A stretch of 64,000 bases of DNA. It comes from an uncultured Actinomycetes bacterium. Lineage in GTDB: Bacteria > Actinomycetota > Thermoleophilia > Solirubrobacterales > 70-9. The notes beneath the pieces were generated by a model, which did not search any database, was not told the origin of the DNA, and saw nothing but the letters and a program-made list of their open reading frames with translations. The stretch covers positions 1 through 64,000 of the forward strand of contig CALCIA010000137.1 of the NCBI GenBank assembly GCA_937907435.1. Direction: 5' to 3'. The position numbers were made by a program, and so were the translations under genes. Shown piece by piece: positions 15,937-24,355 of the stretch; position 1 is the stretch's first letter, and every line of letters starts with the position of its first letter.

Positions 15937-16377
15937 GGAGTTGCGGGCGAGGATCGTGTCGCCGGAGACCTGCTCCAGCAACGGTTTTCCGCACTGCCAG
16001 CAGAAGGTGGCGCCGCTCGAGTGGGGGGCGCCGCAGGAGGGGCAGGAGCCGGCGGTGGCGGACTCCTCCATGAGGAGGATGCGTTCGACCTCGTTCAGTT
16101 CGGCGTCGGCATCCTGAAGCTCGGCGGCCCGCTTGACCAGGACCTCGACGCGGATGCTGTCGCGGATCGCCATCTCGTAGGTGAGGCCGCCGAGGTCCCA
16201 TTGGAGCTCGGCGACGCGGGCGACCAGCTGCTCGCGGCGCCGTTTGAGGTCGACGATGAACTCCTCGCCCTGGGCCGAGCCGAGGGATCTGCCGGGCGGC
16301 GGGCCGCCGGCGCGCACGGTGGGGCCGGACGGGGCCGAGGTCGGGCGGGCGCTCGGTGGGGGCCCGAAAAGACTCAT
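15886..16377 (-). CDS. coiled-coil and zinc-ribbon protein
   Basis: 163 residues: Pro/Ala-rich start, a charged helix about 35-115 (likely coiled coil), then a zinc ribbon with CPSC and CWQC (GSCPSCGAPHSSGATFCWQCGKP spans it). No enzymatic motif. ATG at 16375-16377 overlaps the upstream gene by ATGA, so the two zinc-ribbon genes are co-translated. Tail-to-tail overlap of 51 nt with pstB is unusual and could couple their mRNA levels. Function unknown. Confidence 0.75.
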   Translation of the reverse strand: MSLFGPPPSARPTSAPSGPTVRAGGPPPGRSLGSAQGEEFIVDLKRRREQLVARVAELQWDLGGLTYEMAIRDSIRVEVLVKRAAELQDADAELNEVERILLMEESATAGSCPSCGAPHSSGATFCWQCGKPLLEQVSGDTILARNSLAEPPGDVIPGPWIPR

Positions 16378-17141
16378 TCGCCGAAGAAGTTCCCTTCGAA
16401 CTTGCCACTTTCGCCGCACCCGGCGGCGCCCTTGGTACAACTGCCGCCCACTTCCACTTCGGGTTCGGCGAATTCCACTTCACCTTCGGTGTGGAGGACT
16501 TCTTCGGTTGCCTGGGTGGCCCCGTGTTCTCCGGTTTCGGCCTTCTTTTCCGTCTTCGGGCTGCCCTTCCCTGCGCTCTTGCCGTCGGATTTCTTCGAGC
16601 CACCCTTGGCCTTGCCTTCGCCCTTGCCCGATTTCGCGGAGGATTCTTCCGCGCCTTCGGTCGGCGTCGCCAGGGCTTCTTCGCCGCCACCACCGCCTTC
16701 GACTTTGATCACCTGCGGGGTCGCGGCGGCCTGGGGGGCGCTGTCGTGGCCGGAGCGGCCGATCAGGAAGCCGACGCCGATCGCCAGGACCAGCGTGGCG
16801 ACGCCGGCGATCAGGGCCGCGTTGGCGTGCCAGCGGTTGTCGCCGCCCGACTTCGCGGGCGGGGGAGGGGGAGTGGCCCCGGCCCCGCCGCCCGGCGCGT
16901 TCATCGACTCCATGAAGACGACGGCATCCATGAAGGGCAGCCGTGGGTCGCCGCGACGGTGTCCGCAGTTGAGGCAGTAGCGCTGGTCGGCCGCCATCCG
17001 GGCACTGCAGTTGGGGCACGACTCCTGGCCGCCGAAGGCGGCCATCGACGGGCCTACCGGCTGCGCGTGCTCGATTCGCTTGGAACCGCCACTCGCCGCG
17101 TCGTCCTCAGTTGTGGGCTGGTCTGTCAGGAGACTTCCCAT
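16374..17141 (-). CDS. zinc-ribbon, single-pass membrane protein with Lys/Gly/Ser-rich tail
   Basis: 255 residues. The N-terminus has a zinc ribbon (CPNC ... CLNC around 42-58) and a membrane helix follows at about 110-128 (ALIAGVATLVLAIGVGFLIG). The remaining about 125 residues are low-complexity Lys/Ser/Gly/Glu with a final GSCTKGAAGCGESG. The topology suggests a cytoplasmic ribbon and an outside tail. It overlaps the upstream winged-helix gene by 16 nt, so the three genes 17503 to 15886 probably form one unit. Function unknown. Confidence 0.72.
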   Translation of the reverse strand: MGSLLTDQPTTEDDAASGGSKRIEHAQPVGPSMAAFGGQESCPNCSARMAADQRYCLNCGHRRGDPRLPFMDAVVFMESMNAPGGGAGATPPPPPAKSGGDNRWHANAALIAGVATLVLAIGVGFLIGRSGHDSAPQAAATPQVIKVEGGGGGEEALATPTEGAEESSAKSGKGEGKAKGGSKKSDGKSAGKGSPKTEKKAETGEHGATQATEEVLHTEGEVEFAEPEVEVGGSCTKGAAGCGESGKFEGNFFGE

Positions 17142-17503
17142 TCCATGTCCGACTGGGGGTCGAACCCGTAGCCGATGCCGTAACTCGTGTGGATGTAGGA
17201 GACGTCGGGGATCGCCATCTCGAGTTTGTCGCGCAGCCTGAGCACCAGCACATCGACCGCCCGGCCGGAAACCGCCCCCGGTCGACCCCAGACGGCCTCG
17301 ATCAGTTGCTCGCGGGTGCGGGTCTTCCCGGGGTGACGGCGTAGCTCCACCAGCAGCGCGAGCTCGCGGCTGGTCAGAACCAGCACCCGGCCGTCTCCGT
17401 AGGCCATCAGCCTCTCCGGGTGGATGGTCAGCCTGCCGTCATCGAAGTCCGGGACGGTTTCGATCTCGCGCAGAACCTGTCGCCTGGTCACTACGGTGCT
17501 CAC
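17126..17503 (-). CDS. stand-alone OmpR/PhoB-type winged-helix DNA-binding protein
   Basis: 125 residues consisting of a C-terminal effector domain only (VLTSRELALLVELRRHPGK, TREQLIEAVWG, VLVLRLRDKL, YGIGYGF). A receiver domain is missing; the first 25 residues show no phosphorylation motif. The start is GTG 17501-17503 behind GAGGAGGG. Position between pstB and a second such gene, next to PHO-box sites, points to phosphate regulation by a one-component protein, an inference. Confidence 0.82.
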   Translation of the reverse strand: MSTVVTRRQVLREIETVPDFDDGRLTIHPERLMAYGDGRVLVLTSRELALLVELRRHPGKTRTREQLIEAVWGRPGAVSGRAVDVLVLRLRDKLEMAIPDVSYIHTSYGIGYGFDPQSDMEWEVS

Positions 17504-17562
17504 GTGCCCTCCTCGTCAGGTAGGTGCCGGGTGGTCCTGCTTGTGGTGCCTGGACCCATCCC

Positions 17563-17892
17563 TCATCCTTCGTAACAGAAGCGGTAGCCGATGCCGGGAT
17601 GGGTATGAATCGTCTCGGCGCCGGAGAGCTCCTTCGAGAGCTTGTTTCGGATCCGACTCACGTACACGTCGACCGACCGCTCACCGTTGTGCGCGGTCTT
17701 GCCCCAGATCGATTCGTAGATCGCGTCCCGGGGCATGATCCGATCGGGCCGCGAGGCGAGCAGAGCGAGAACTTCCAGCTCACGGTGGGTAAGGCCGATC
17801 GGCCTGCCGTCCACGAGTGCCGTGATCTCGTCGGGACGGACTTCCAGACGCCCGATCCGTATCCGTGGAGTCGTCCCGATGTCGTAGCTCAT
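17563..17892 (-). CDS. stand-alone PhoB-like winged-helix DNA-binding protein, probable phosphate regulator
   Basis: 109 residues, again only the OmpR-type effector domain (GLTHRELEVLALLASRPDR, ESIWGK, VYVSRIRNKLSKEL, HPGIGYRF). No receiver precedes it. A PHO-box-like repeat sits 31-52 nt upstream of its start, in the same orientation relative to the gene as at pstS1 and pstS2, so it could be autoregulated. It and the gene at 17126 share the architecture but are only moderately similar. Confidence 0.82.
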   Translation of the reverse strand: MSYDIGTTPRIRIGRLEVRPDEITALVDGRPIGLTHRELEVLALLASRPDRIMPRDAIYESIWGKTAHNGERSVDVYVSRIRNKLSKELSGAETIHTHPGIGYRFCYEG

Positions 17893-17922
17893 GGGTGCAT
17901 GGTCGGTAGTGAGCCGGGGAGC

Positions 17923-17944
17923 CGTTGTGACGATTTTGTGAAAG
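17923..17944 (-). promoter_or_regulatory. PHO-box-like direct repeat upstream of winged-helix regulator
   Basis: TTGTGA at 17925-17930 and again at 17936-17941, exactly 11 nt apart. Toward the regulator gene it reads TCACAA-N5-TCACAA. Confidence 0.6.
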
Positions 17945-18178
17945 AGATGAAACCTCCGGCCATCTGCGCGGCAAACCCGGTTTCCACACTGTCACCTCAT
18001 CGAAGCACGTCGATTACAGGCCGATGGGCCATGCCTCATAGATAACTCTCTATCTGCATCTCGACCTCATAGATGTACGTCGATCAGCACACACACAATC
18101 GCCGGATATAGACCCTCGTCTATCGGCTCGGGCGTCGCGGAGCGCGCTTTCGCCGCAGCCAAGCGGGCTTCCCGCTGC

Positions 18179-18200
18179 TTTCACAAAGTTTTCACAAAAT
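18179..18200 (+). promoter_or_regulatory. PHO-box-like direct repeat upstream of pstS2
   Basis: TTTCACAAAGT (18179-18189) is followed immediately by TTTCACAAAAT (18190-18200), 10 of 11 positions identical. It lies 66 nt upstream of the GTG start of the second pstS. The rest of the 373-nt gap between 17892 and 18266 holds AT-richer sequence with several TAGATG/ATAGAT stretches but no gene. Confidence 0.7.
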
Positions 18201-18265
18201 CGTTACGGCGCCTCCCGAGCCTTGCGGCCGAAATGACAAGGCAGACGACCAAGGGAGCAATCGAC

Positions 18266-19423
18266 GTGAGATTCAGAAAGACGGGGGTCCTACTTCTGCT
18301 GAGCGCCCTGCTGGCGCTGGGTGTGACCGCGTGTGGAGGCGGGAGCAGCAGCAGTTCGAGCAGCGGTGGGAGCGAAACGGCCGCCGAAGAAAGCGGCGGG
18401 ACCGAAACGGCCAGCGCGTCGACGGAAGGCCTGAGCGGGACGATCAGCGGGGCAGGCTCCACCTTCGCGCAGCCGATCATCAGCCAGTGGGGCTCGGAAC
18501 TGCAGGAACAGGGTCTGACCGTCAACTACAACTCGATCGGCTCGGGTGGAGGCGTCGCCCAGTTCCAGGAAAACACCGTCGACTTCGGCGACAGCGATGC
18601 GGCGATGACCGACGAAGAGGTCCAGGTGGCCGAAAAGAACGGGACGCCGGTCCACGTGCCGATCGTCCTGGGGGCGGTGACCGTCTCCTACAACCTCCCC
18701 GGCGTCGAAACCGGCCTGAAACTGGACGGCGCCACCGTCGCCGAAATCTTCCTCGGCAACATCACCGAGTGGAACGACCCGGCGATCGAAAAGCTGAATC
18801 CGGGTGTCGAACTTCCGGAAACGGCGATCACCGTCTACCACCGCTCCGACTCGTCGGGGACGACGGCCCTCTTCACCGAATTCCTCTCCGACTACAGCCC
18901 GGAATGGAAATCCAAGCTGGGCGAGGGTGACACCGTCAAGTGGCCGACCGGCACCGGCGCGAACGGCAACGAGGGAGTCGCCGGAGGTGTCAGTCAGACC
19001 GAAGGTGCGATCGGCTACGTCGAGCTCGCCTATGCCCTGCAGAACGAATTCACCTTCGCCGACGTGCAGAACAAGGCCGGGAAGTTCATCGAACCGAGCC
19101 TCGAATCGACCTCGGCCGCAGGCGAAGACGTGAAATTCCCGCCGGACCTGCGCTTCAGCATGATCAACGCGTCGTCCTCGGCGGCCGCGTATCCGATCGC
19201 CTCGACTACGTTCGTCCTGGTCTACGAAGACCTCTGCAAAGCGGGGAAGAGCGAAGAAACCGCCAAGAACGTGGTCGGCTTCCTCGACTACGCGCTCGGT
19301 CCCGAAGGCCAGGCCTCGGCGGAAAAACTCGACTACGCGCCGCTCGCTCCTGAACTCCGCGAAGCGAGTCAGGCGAAGGTCGAAGGCCTGAAGTGCAACG
19401 GCAAACCGATCTCGGCCGGCTGA
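18266..19423 (+). CDS. pstS: phosphate ABC transporter substrate-binding lipoprotein PstS (second copy)
   Basis: 385 residues starting from GTG 18266, which has AAGGGAG 8 nt upstream; an ATG at 18233 has no such site. The signal peptide ends in a lipobox (LGVTAC, C23) followed by a Ser/Gly-rich linker, so this copy is membrane-anchored. The ligand loops are intact: GAGSTFAQP, SGGGVAQF, DFGDSDAAM and RSDSSGTT. It lacks the CNxC pair of the first PstS. First gene of pstS-C-A-B-phoU. Confidence 0.93.
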   Translation: MRFRKTGVLLLLSALLALGVTACGGGSSSSSSSGGSETAAEESGGTETASASTEGLSGTISGAGSTFAQPIISQWGSELQEQGLTVNYNSIGSGGGVAQFQENTVDFGDSDAAMTDEEVQVAEKNGTPVHVPIVLGAVTVSYNLPGVETGLKLDGATVAEIFLGNITEWNDPAIEKLNPGVELPETAITVYHRSDSSGTTALFTEFLSDYSPEWKSKLGEGDTVKWPTGTGANGNEGVAGGVSQTEGAIGYVELAYALQNEFTFADVQNKAGKFIEPSLESTSAAGEDVKFPPDLRFSMINASSSAAAYPIASTTFVLVYEDLCKAGKSEETAKNVVGFLDYALGPEGQASAEKLDYAPLAPELREASQAKVEGLKCNGKPISAG

Positions 19424-19472
19424 GTCCGCGGATCCGACGGAACGCCGGGACGAGCGGGACGGGAGACCGTTG

Positions 19473-20474
19473 ATGGAGGCGGCAACGCAGCCGATGTCGA
19501 CCGGGGGGCGGCCACAACTTGGCCGCTCCCCGGCGTCCCGCCTGCCCGACCAGATCCTTCGGCTGGGCCTGACGGCCATCGCCGTCGCGGTCCTCGCCCT
19601 GCTGGCCTACTTCTTCGTGAAGCTGGCGATCGAATCGAGGCTGGTATTCGAAGAAGAAGGGATCCTCGGCTTCGTCTTCGCCAACAACTGGAACGTCGCG
19701 GCCTCGATCTACGGCGCCCTGCCGCTGGTCGTGGGAACGTTGATCACCTCGGCGCTGGCCCTCCTCTTCGGCGTCCCCGTCGCGGTCGCCGTGGCGGTCT
19801 TCCTCACCGAGCTCTGTCCGAAGCGCGTCCGTGGCTCGCTGACGATCGTCGTCGACCTGCTGGCCGCCGTCCCCTCGGTCGTGTACGGCCTCTGGGCCTT
19901 CTACTTCCTGATCCCCAAACTGAAACCGGTCGAGCAATGGTTCGCCGACACCTTCCACTTCCTGCCGTTCGTCGCGATCGACAGCGTCCCCGGGCCCAAC
20001 TACTTCATCGCCGGACTGGTCCTCGCGATCATGCTGCTGCCGATCGTCTGCGCGATCAGCCGTGAGGTGCTGGCGACCGTGCCGGCGGACCTGAAGGAGG
20101 CCTCGCTCGGGCTGGGGCTGACCCGGTGGGAGATGATCCGGACCTCCATGCTGCCCTACGCCCGGCGCGGGATCGTCGGTGCGTCGATGCTCGGTCTCGG
20201 GCGGGCGATCGGCGAGACGATCGCCGTCACCATCGTGATCGGCGACAGCCCCATCCTCGGCCACAGCATCTTCGGACAGGGCTACACCCTGGCCGCGGTG
20301 ATCGCCAACGAATTCAACGAAGCCGCGGCCAACCCGCTCCACAAGTCCGCGCTCATCGCCGCGGGCCTGGTCCTGTTCGTGCTGACCCTCCTCGTTAACT
20401 CGATCGCGCGGCTCGCCGTGATGCGCAGTGAGCGCCAGAGTGGCCGCCCGATCTCCGCCGGCGGGGGTGTCTGA
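19473..20474 (+). CDS. pstC: phosphate ABC transporter permease PstC (second copy)
   Basis: 333 residues, six membrane segments, with PSVVYGLWAFYFLIP and the EAA-like loop LGLTRWEMIRTSMLP. ATG 19473 follows GGGAG by about 7 nt; a TTG immediately before it is also in frame. The stop shares its A with the pstA ATG. It is only distantly similar to the first pstC, so the two operons are not a recent duplication. Confidence 0.92.
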   Translation: MEAATQPMSTGGRPQLGRSPASRLPDQILRLGLTAIAVAVLALLAYFFVKLAIESRLVFEEEGILGFVFANNWNVAASIYGALPLVVGTLITSALALLFGVPVAVAVAVFLTELCPKRVRGSLTIVVDLLAAVPSVVYGLWAFYFLIPKLKPVEQWFADTFHFLPFVAIDSVPGPNYFIAGLVLAIMLLPIVCAISREVLATVPADLKEASLGLGLTRWEMIRTSMLPYARRGIVGASMLGLGRAIGETIAVTIVIGDSPILGHSIFGQGYTLAAVIANEFNEAAANPLHKSALIAAGLVLFVLTLLVNSIARLAVMRSERQSGRPISAGGGV

Positions 20475-21370
20475 TGGAGTCGGGTTCGCTCTCCGCCGAC
20501 CTGCTGCGCCCGCCGAGCCCCAGGCGCCGGCGTACCGACAAGGCCATGCGGGCGCTGATGTGGACGGCGACCGGCATCGCCCTCGTCCCACTTGTCCTCG
20601 TTCTCTATTACACCCTCCAGAAGGGGATCGGGGCGCTCGACGCCGAATTCTTCACCACCGATCCGACCGGCAACTTCCTCGGCGCCCAAGGTGGGGTGAA
20701 GAGCGCGATCCTCGGGACGATCGAGATCGTCGGATTCGCCGCCGTGGTGGCCGTCCCGCTCGGGATCGGCGTCGCGCTCTACCTGACCGAGTACGGCGGG
20801 AAAGGGCGGCTGGCGCAGGCGGTGCGGTTCTTCGTCGACGTGATGACCGGGGTCCCGTCGATCGTCTTCGGGCTCTTCATCTACCTCGTCCTCGTCCTCG
20901 CGGGGACCGGAGGGTCGACCTTCGCGGGCTGGAAGGGCTCGGCTGCGCTGGCCCTCCTGATGCTGCCGATCGTCACCCGATCGAGCGAGGTGGCGCTGCA
21001 GCTCGTCCCGAATTCGCTTCGCGAAGCGGCGCTGGCGCTCGGCGCGCCCCGCTGGAAGGTGGTCGTCCGCGTCGTCCTGCCGAGCGCCGCCTCCGGCATC
21101 GTCACCGGGGCGCTGCTCGCCGTCGCGCGGGCGGCGGGGGAGACCGCGCCTTTGCTCTTCACCGCGACGATCGTCAAGGCCACCACCTTCAACCTGAACC
21201 AACCGATGAACTCGCTTCCGGCCCAGATATTCCAGGACCTGAAGCAGCCCAACGACGAACTCGTGGAACGCGCCTGGGGGGCGGCGATAACCCTGATCGC
21301 GATGATCCTCCTGCTGACGCTGATCGCGAAAGTCATCCAACGGAGAAGCCGTGCCAAAGGAGCCACCTGA
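20474..21370 (+). CDS. pstA: phosphate ABC transporter permease PstA (second copy)
   Basis: 298 residues, six membrane segments. PstA marks: TGVPSIVFGLFIYL, the loop LGAPRWKVVVRVVLP and ARAAGETAPLLF. TGATG coupling to pstC2. The end overlaps the ribosome-binding region of pstB2. Confidence 0.92.
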   Translation: MESGSLSADLLRPPSPRRRRTDKAMRALMWTATGIALVPLVLVLYYTLQKGIGALDAEFFTTDPTGNFLGAQGGVKSAILGTIEIVGFAAVVAVPLGIGVALYLTEYGGKGRLAQAVRFFVDVMTGVPSIVFGLFIYLVLVLAGTGGSTFAGWKGSAALALLMLPIVTRSSEVALQLVPNSLREAALALGAPRWKVVVRVVLPSAASGIVTGALLAVARAAGETAPLLFTATIVKATTFNLNQPMNSLPAQIFQDLKQPNDELVERAWGAAITLIAMILLLTLIAKVIQRRSRAKGAT

Positions 21371-21371
21371 G

Positions 21372-22256
21372 ATGAACCCCCGGCCGACGGATGCGACCGA
21401 GCGTCCCGTCCAGAAGGCGGCGAGCGGCGGCCCACCGCCACTGCTGCCGTTGCCCACCTCCGCGTCGACCTCGACGTCCGCACCTCGCGAGAGCGCCGGT
21501 CGCACCCGCCAGGTCGAGTTGCGGGACCTGAACGCCTTCTATGGCAGCCACCACGCGGTCAAGGACGTCAACCTCTCGTTCGCCCCGCGCGACGTCACCG
21601 CGATCATCGGCCCGTCCGGATGCGGGAAGTCGACGATGGTCCGGTGCATCAACCGGATGCATGAAGAGATCGACGGCGCCCGCGCCGAGGGTCAGGTCCT
21701 GGTCGACGGCACCGATCTCTACGGAGCCGGGGTGGATGTGGTGGCCGTCCGCCGAGCGGTCGGCATGGTCTTCCAGAAGCCGAACCCGTTCCCGACGATG
21801 TCGATCCGCGACAACGTCGCGGCAGGGCTCCGGTTCACCGGCGCCCCCCGGGGCGAGATCGACGAGAGGGTGATCGGGGCACTCAAAGGCGCGAGTCTCT
21901 GGGACGAGGTGAAGGATCGACTCGACCAGCCTGGCGCCGGTCTCTCCGGCGGCCAGCAGCAGCGCCTCTGCATCGCCCGCGCCCTGGCGGTGGAGCCCGA
22001 GGTGTTGCTGATGGACGAGCCCTGCTCGGCCCTCGACCCGGTCGCGACGCTGAAGATCGAGGAGCTGATCGGCGAGTTGAAGGAGCGGGTGACGATCGTC
22101 ATCGTCACCCACAACATGCAGCAGGCGGCGCGGGTCGCCGACACGACCGTCTTCATGCTCGGCGGCGAGCTCGTCGAGGTCGGGGCCACCCACAAGCTCT
22201 TCACCACCCCCGAGGACGAGCGCACCGAGCAGTACGTGACCGGGAAATTCGGCTGA
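21372..22256 (+). CDS. pstB: phosphate ABC transporter ATP-binding protein PstB (second copy)
   Basis: 294 residues with Walker A GPSGCGKSTM, signature LSGGQQQR, Walker B VLLMDEPCSALDP and the PstB-specific FQKPNPFPTMSI. ATG 21372 has AAAGGAG 9 nt upstream, inside the end of pstA2; a GTG at 21351 is less likely. Ser/Pro/Thr-rich N-terminal extension of about 40 residues. The stop shares a base with the phoU start. Confidence 0.92.
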   Translation: MNPRPTDATERPVQKAASGGPPPLLPLPTSASTSTSAPRESAGRTRQVELRDLNAFYGSHHAVKDVNLSFAPRDVTAIIGPSGCGKSTMVRCINRMHEEIDGARAEGQVLVDGTDLYGAGVDVVAVRRAVGMVFQKPNPFPTMSIRDNVAAGLRFTGAPRGEIDERVIGALKGASLWDEVKDRLDQPGAGLSGGQQQRLCIARALAVEPEVLLMDEPCSALDPVATLKIEELIGELKERVTIVIVTHNMQQAARVADTTVFMLGGELVEVGATHKLFTTPEDERTEQYVTGKFG

Positions 22257-22969
22257 TGGTCCCGGAAGCCCGAAGCCACTATCGCGAGGAGCTCGATCAG
22301 CTCGAGGCCAGCGCGCTCGGCGGCCTCGACCTCGCCCGCTCCGCCCTCGACCGCACCCTGGAGGTGATCGAGCACATCGACGTCGAGCTGGCCCAGCTCG
22401 TGATCGCCGACGACGACCGGATCGACGGTCGCTATCTGGAGGTCCACCAGGCGCTGATCAACCTCCTCGCCACCCAGACCCCGGTCGCCACCGACCTACG
22501 CCTCATCTCGGCGCTCCTGCACGTGCTGAAGAACGTCGAGCGGATGGGGGACCAGTGCGTGAACATCTGCAAGGTCATCCCGCTCTCCGGGAACGAACCG
22601 CCCGCGGATCCTCAGATGACCGAGCTCATCCTGGCGATGGGTCGCCACGCGATGTCCCTGGTCAGCCAGTCGAAGCGTGCGTTCGCGGAACGCAACCTTG
22701 CGCTCGCGCAGGATCTCGTCCGACAGGACGACGCGATCGACGCGATGAATCGGGAGTGCTTCCACCTCGCGCTCCAGATCGGCGAGGACGCCGACACGCG
22801 CGAATGGGCGATGACCATGATGCTGGCCGCCCGGGCGATCGAGCGGATCGGCGACAACTCGGTGGACGTCGGCGAGCAGGTCGCCTTCGTCGTCACCGGC
22901 CTCTTCCGCGAGTTCGAGGATGCGTCCCATCCCGGCCGAAGCGTCCCGGGCGCCGACCTCGCCCGCTGA
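22256..22969 (+). CDS. phoU: PhoU phosphate-signalling protein
   Basis: 237 residues forming the two PhoU three-helix repeats. Metal-binding-type motifs are visible: E/D..D in VIADDDRIDG, then NVERMGDQCVNI in the first repeat and AIERIGDNSVDVGEQVAF in the second. PhoU normally restrains Pst activity and signals phosphate state to a PhoR kinase, but no phoR is in this window. Ends the second pst operon. Confidence 0.93.
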   Translation: MVPEARSHYREELDQLEASALGGLDLARSALDRTLEVIEHIDVELAQLVIADDDRIDGRYLEVHQALINLLATQTPVATDLRLISALLHVLKNVERMGDQCVNICKVIPLSGNEPPADPQMTELILAMGRHAMSLVSQSKRAFAERNLALAQDLVRQDDAIDAMNRECFHLALQIGEDADTREWAMTMMLAARAIERIGDNSVDVGEQVAFVVTGLFREFEDASHPGRSVPGADLAR

Positions 22970-23024
22970 GGCGCCTGCCGGTCTTCCTCGGCCGTCAGGC
23001 CGGATGTCGCCTTCTTCGGACTGC

Positions 23025-23924
23025 CTACGGCTTGCGCGCCCGCACGATCGCCGAGCCCGCCTTGTCGTGGACGCGGTGCGTCTCGGTGATCTCTATGTCG
23101 GTCAGCCCGGCCGCGGCGAGCGCCTCCTCGAACTCGCGCCGGGTGAGTGCGCCGGCGATGCAGCCGGTGAACTGCCGCATGTCGGCTTTGGTCGCGTCGT
23201 CCATGTCCTCGTCGGCGATGACGTCGGAGACGGCGAACCGGCCGCCGGGTTTGAGGACGCGGGCCGCCTCGGCCAGCACCTTCGGCTTGTCGCCGGAGAG
23301 GTTGATCACGCAGTTGGAGATGACGACGTCGACCGTCTCGGCCGGAAGCGGGATCGCCTCGATCTCGCCGCGCAGCCACTCGACGTTCTCGACGCCTGCC
23401 TTGTGCTGGTTCTCGCGCGCCAGGGCGAGCATCTCGTCGGTCATGTCGAGGCCGTAGGCCTTGCCGGTCGGGCCGACGCGGCGGGCGGACAGCAGCACGT
23501 CGATGCCGCCGCCGGAGCCGAGGTCGAGGACGGTTTCGCCCTCCTCGAGCGCCGCCACCGCGGTCGGGTTGCCGCAGCCGAGCGAGACCATCGTCGCGCT
23601 GTCGGGCAGCTCGTCGCCGTCGGTGCCATAGAGGCCTGCGCCGAAGACGGCGGCTTCCTCATCGGTGAGGACGGAGGCGTTGGAGTCACAGCACGAACCG
23701 CCCTCGGCGACGGAGGTCGCGGCGGCGGCGTAGCGGGCGCGTACCGCCTCGCGGACGTCGTCGGCGTCGGTCGTCGTGCCCTGTCCGGCAGAGCAGCCGC
23801 AACTGCCCCCCGAGGCGGACTCGCCGCAGCAGGCCGCCTTGTCGGTCGGCTCGCAGCAGGTCGCCTGCGCCTCGGTCGAGCAGCAGGAAGAGGTCGTCTC
23901 GGTCGCTTCGGTCAACTCAGCCAT
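23025..23924 (-). CDS. arsM: arsenite S-adenosylmethionine methyltransferase ArsM
   Basis: 299 residues. The SAM-binding motif is VLDLGSGGGIDVL near residue 135. The As(III)-binding cysteines typical of ArsM are present: SCCDS near 78 and NCVINLSGDKP and FTGCIAGAL later. The first 50 residues add an unusual Cys-rich stretch with three CC pairs and CGC, which may be an extra metal-binding segment. It overlaps arsR by 13 nt and would be repressed with it. Methylation converts arsenite to volatile or exported methylarsenicals. Confidence 0.92.
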   Translation of the reverse strand: MAELTEATETTSSCCSTEAQATCCEPTDKAACCGESASGGSCGCSAGQGTTTDADDVREAVRARYAAAATSVAEGGSCCDSNASVLTDEEAAVFGAGLYGTDGDELPDSATMVSLGCGNPTAVAALEEGETVLDLGSGGGIDVLLSARRVGPTGKAYGLDMTDEMLALARENQHKAGVENVEWLRGEIEAIPLPAETVDVVISNCVINLSGDKPKVLAEAARVLKPGGRFAVSDVIADEDMDDATKADMRQFTGCIAGALTRREFEEALAAAGLTDIEITETHRVHDKAGSAIVRARKP

Positions 23925-24265
23925 TCGGTGAACTCCTTAAGTGCGTCTTCTCTCACGTAGTAGTAGGCCCAGAGGCCGGGGCGCTCGGAGCCGACGATGC
24001 CGGCGTCCTTCAGCTTCTTCAGGTGGTGCGAGACGGTGGGCTGGGAGAGGTCGAAGAGAGGCACCAGCTCGCAGACGCAGACTTTTCCCGCGTGCTTTCG
24101 GAGCACATCGACCAGCTGCAGCCTCACCGGGTCGCCGAGCGCTTTCGCGATCTTCGCCATGCGCTCGGCCTGCTCGCGCTCGACGTCGGGGTAGACCACG
24201 GGCTCGCAGCAGGGCTCGCCGGGTGGCCTCTTGGTCTTGGGTTCCAACTCCAGATCGACGCTCAT
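23912..24265 (-). CDS. arsR: ArsR-family arsenite-responsive repressor
   Basis: 117 residues, winged helix (ALGDPVRLQLVDVLRKH, SQPTVSHHLKKLKDAGIV). The As(III) sensor CVCEL lies at the start of the DNA-binding helices, as in E. coli ArsR; an additional CC pair (EPCCEPVV) is near residue 19. ATG 24265 lies 7 nt after a TATATG -10 box, so translation may be leaderless. Likely controls itself, arsM and the divergent plus-strand ars genes. Confidence 0.93.
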   Translation of the reverse strand: MSVDLELEPKTKRPPGEPCCEPVVYPDVEREQAERMAKIAKALGDPVRLQLVDVLRKHAGKVCVCELVPLFDLSQPTVSHHLKKLKDAGIVGSERPGLWAYYYVREDALKEFTEWLS

Positions 24266-24272
24266 CTATCTA

Positions 24273-24301
24273 CATATATCTATTGAAATCGCTCTTGTCA
24301 A
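24273..24301 (-). promoter_or_regulatory. arsR promoter with AT-rich probable ArsR operator
   Basis: On the minus strand a perfect -35 TTGACA (24301-24296), 17-nt spacer and -10 TATATG (24278-24273) end 7 nt before the start codon. The stretch ATAGATATATGTAGATAGATG overlaps the -10 and start, where a repressor would block it. It is markedly AT-richer than its surroundings. Confidence 0.6.
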
Positions 24302-24355
24302 TTCATACGATGAACGCCGTTATATAGAGAAGTACGAATCGAAAGGAATCTGCAC

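Noticed and set aside
13165..18085. Shared 12-mer TAGATGTACGTC at about 13168-13180 and 18069-18080
   Set aside because: One copy is inside the pstC coding sequence and it has no symmetry; likely chance.
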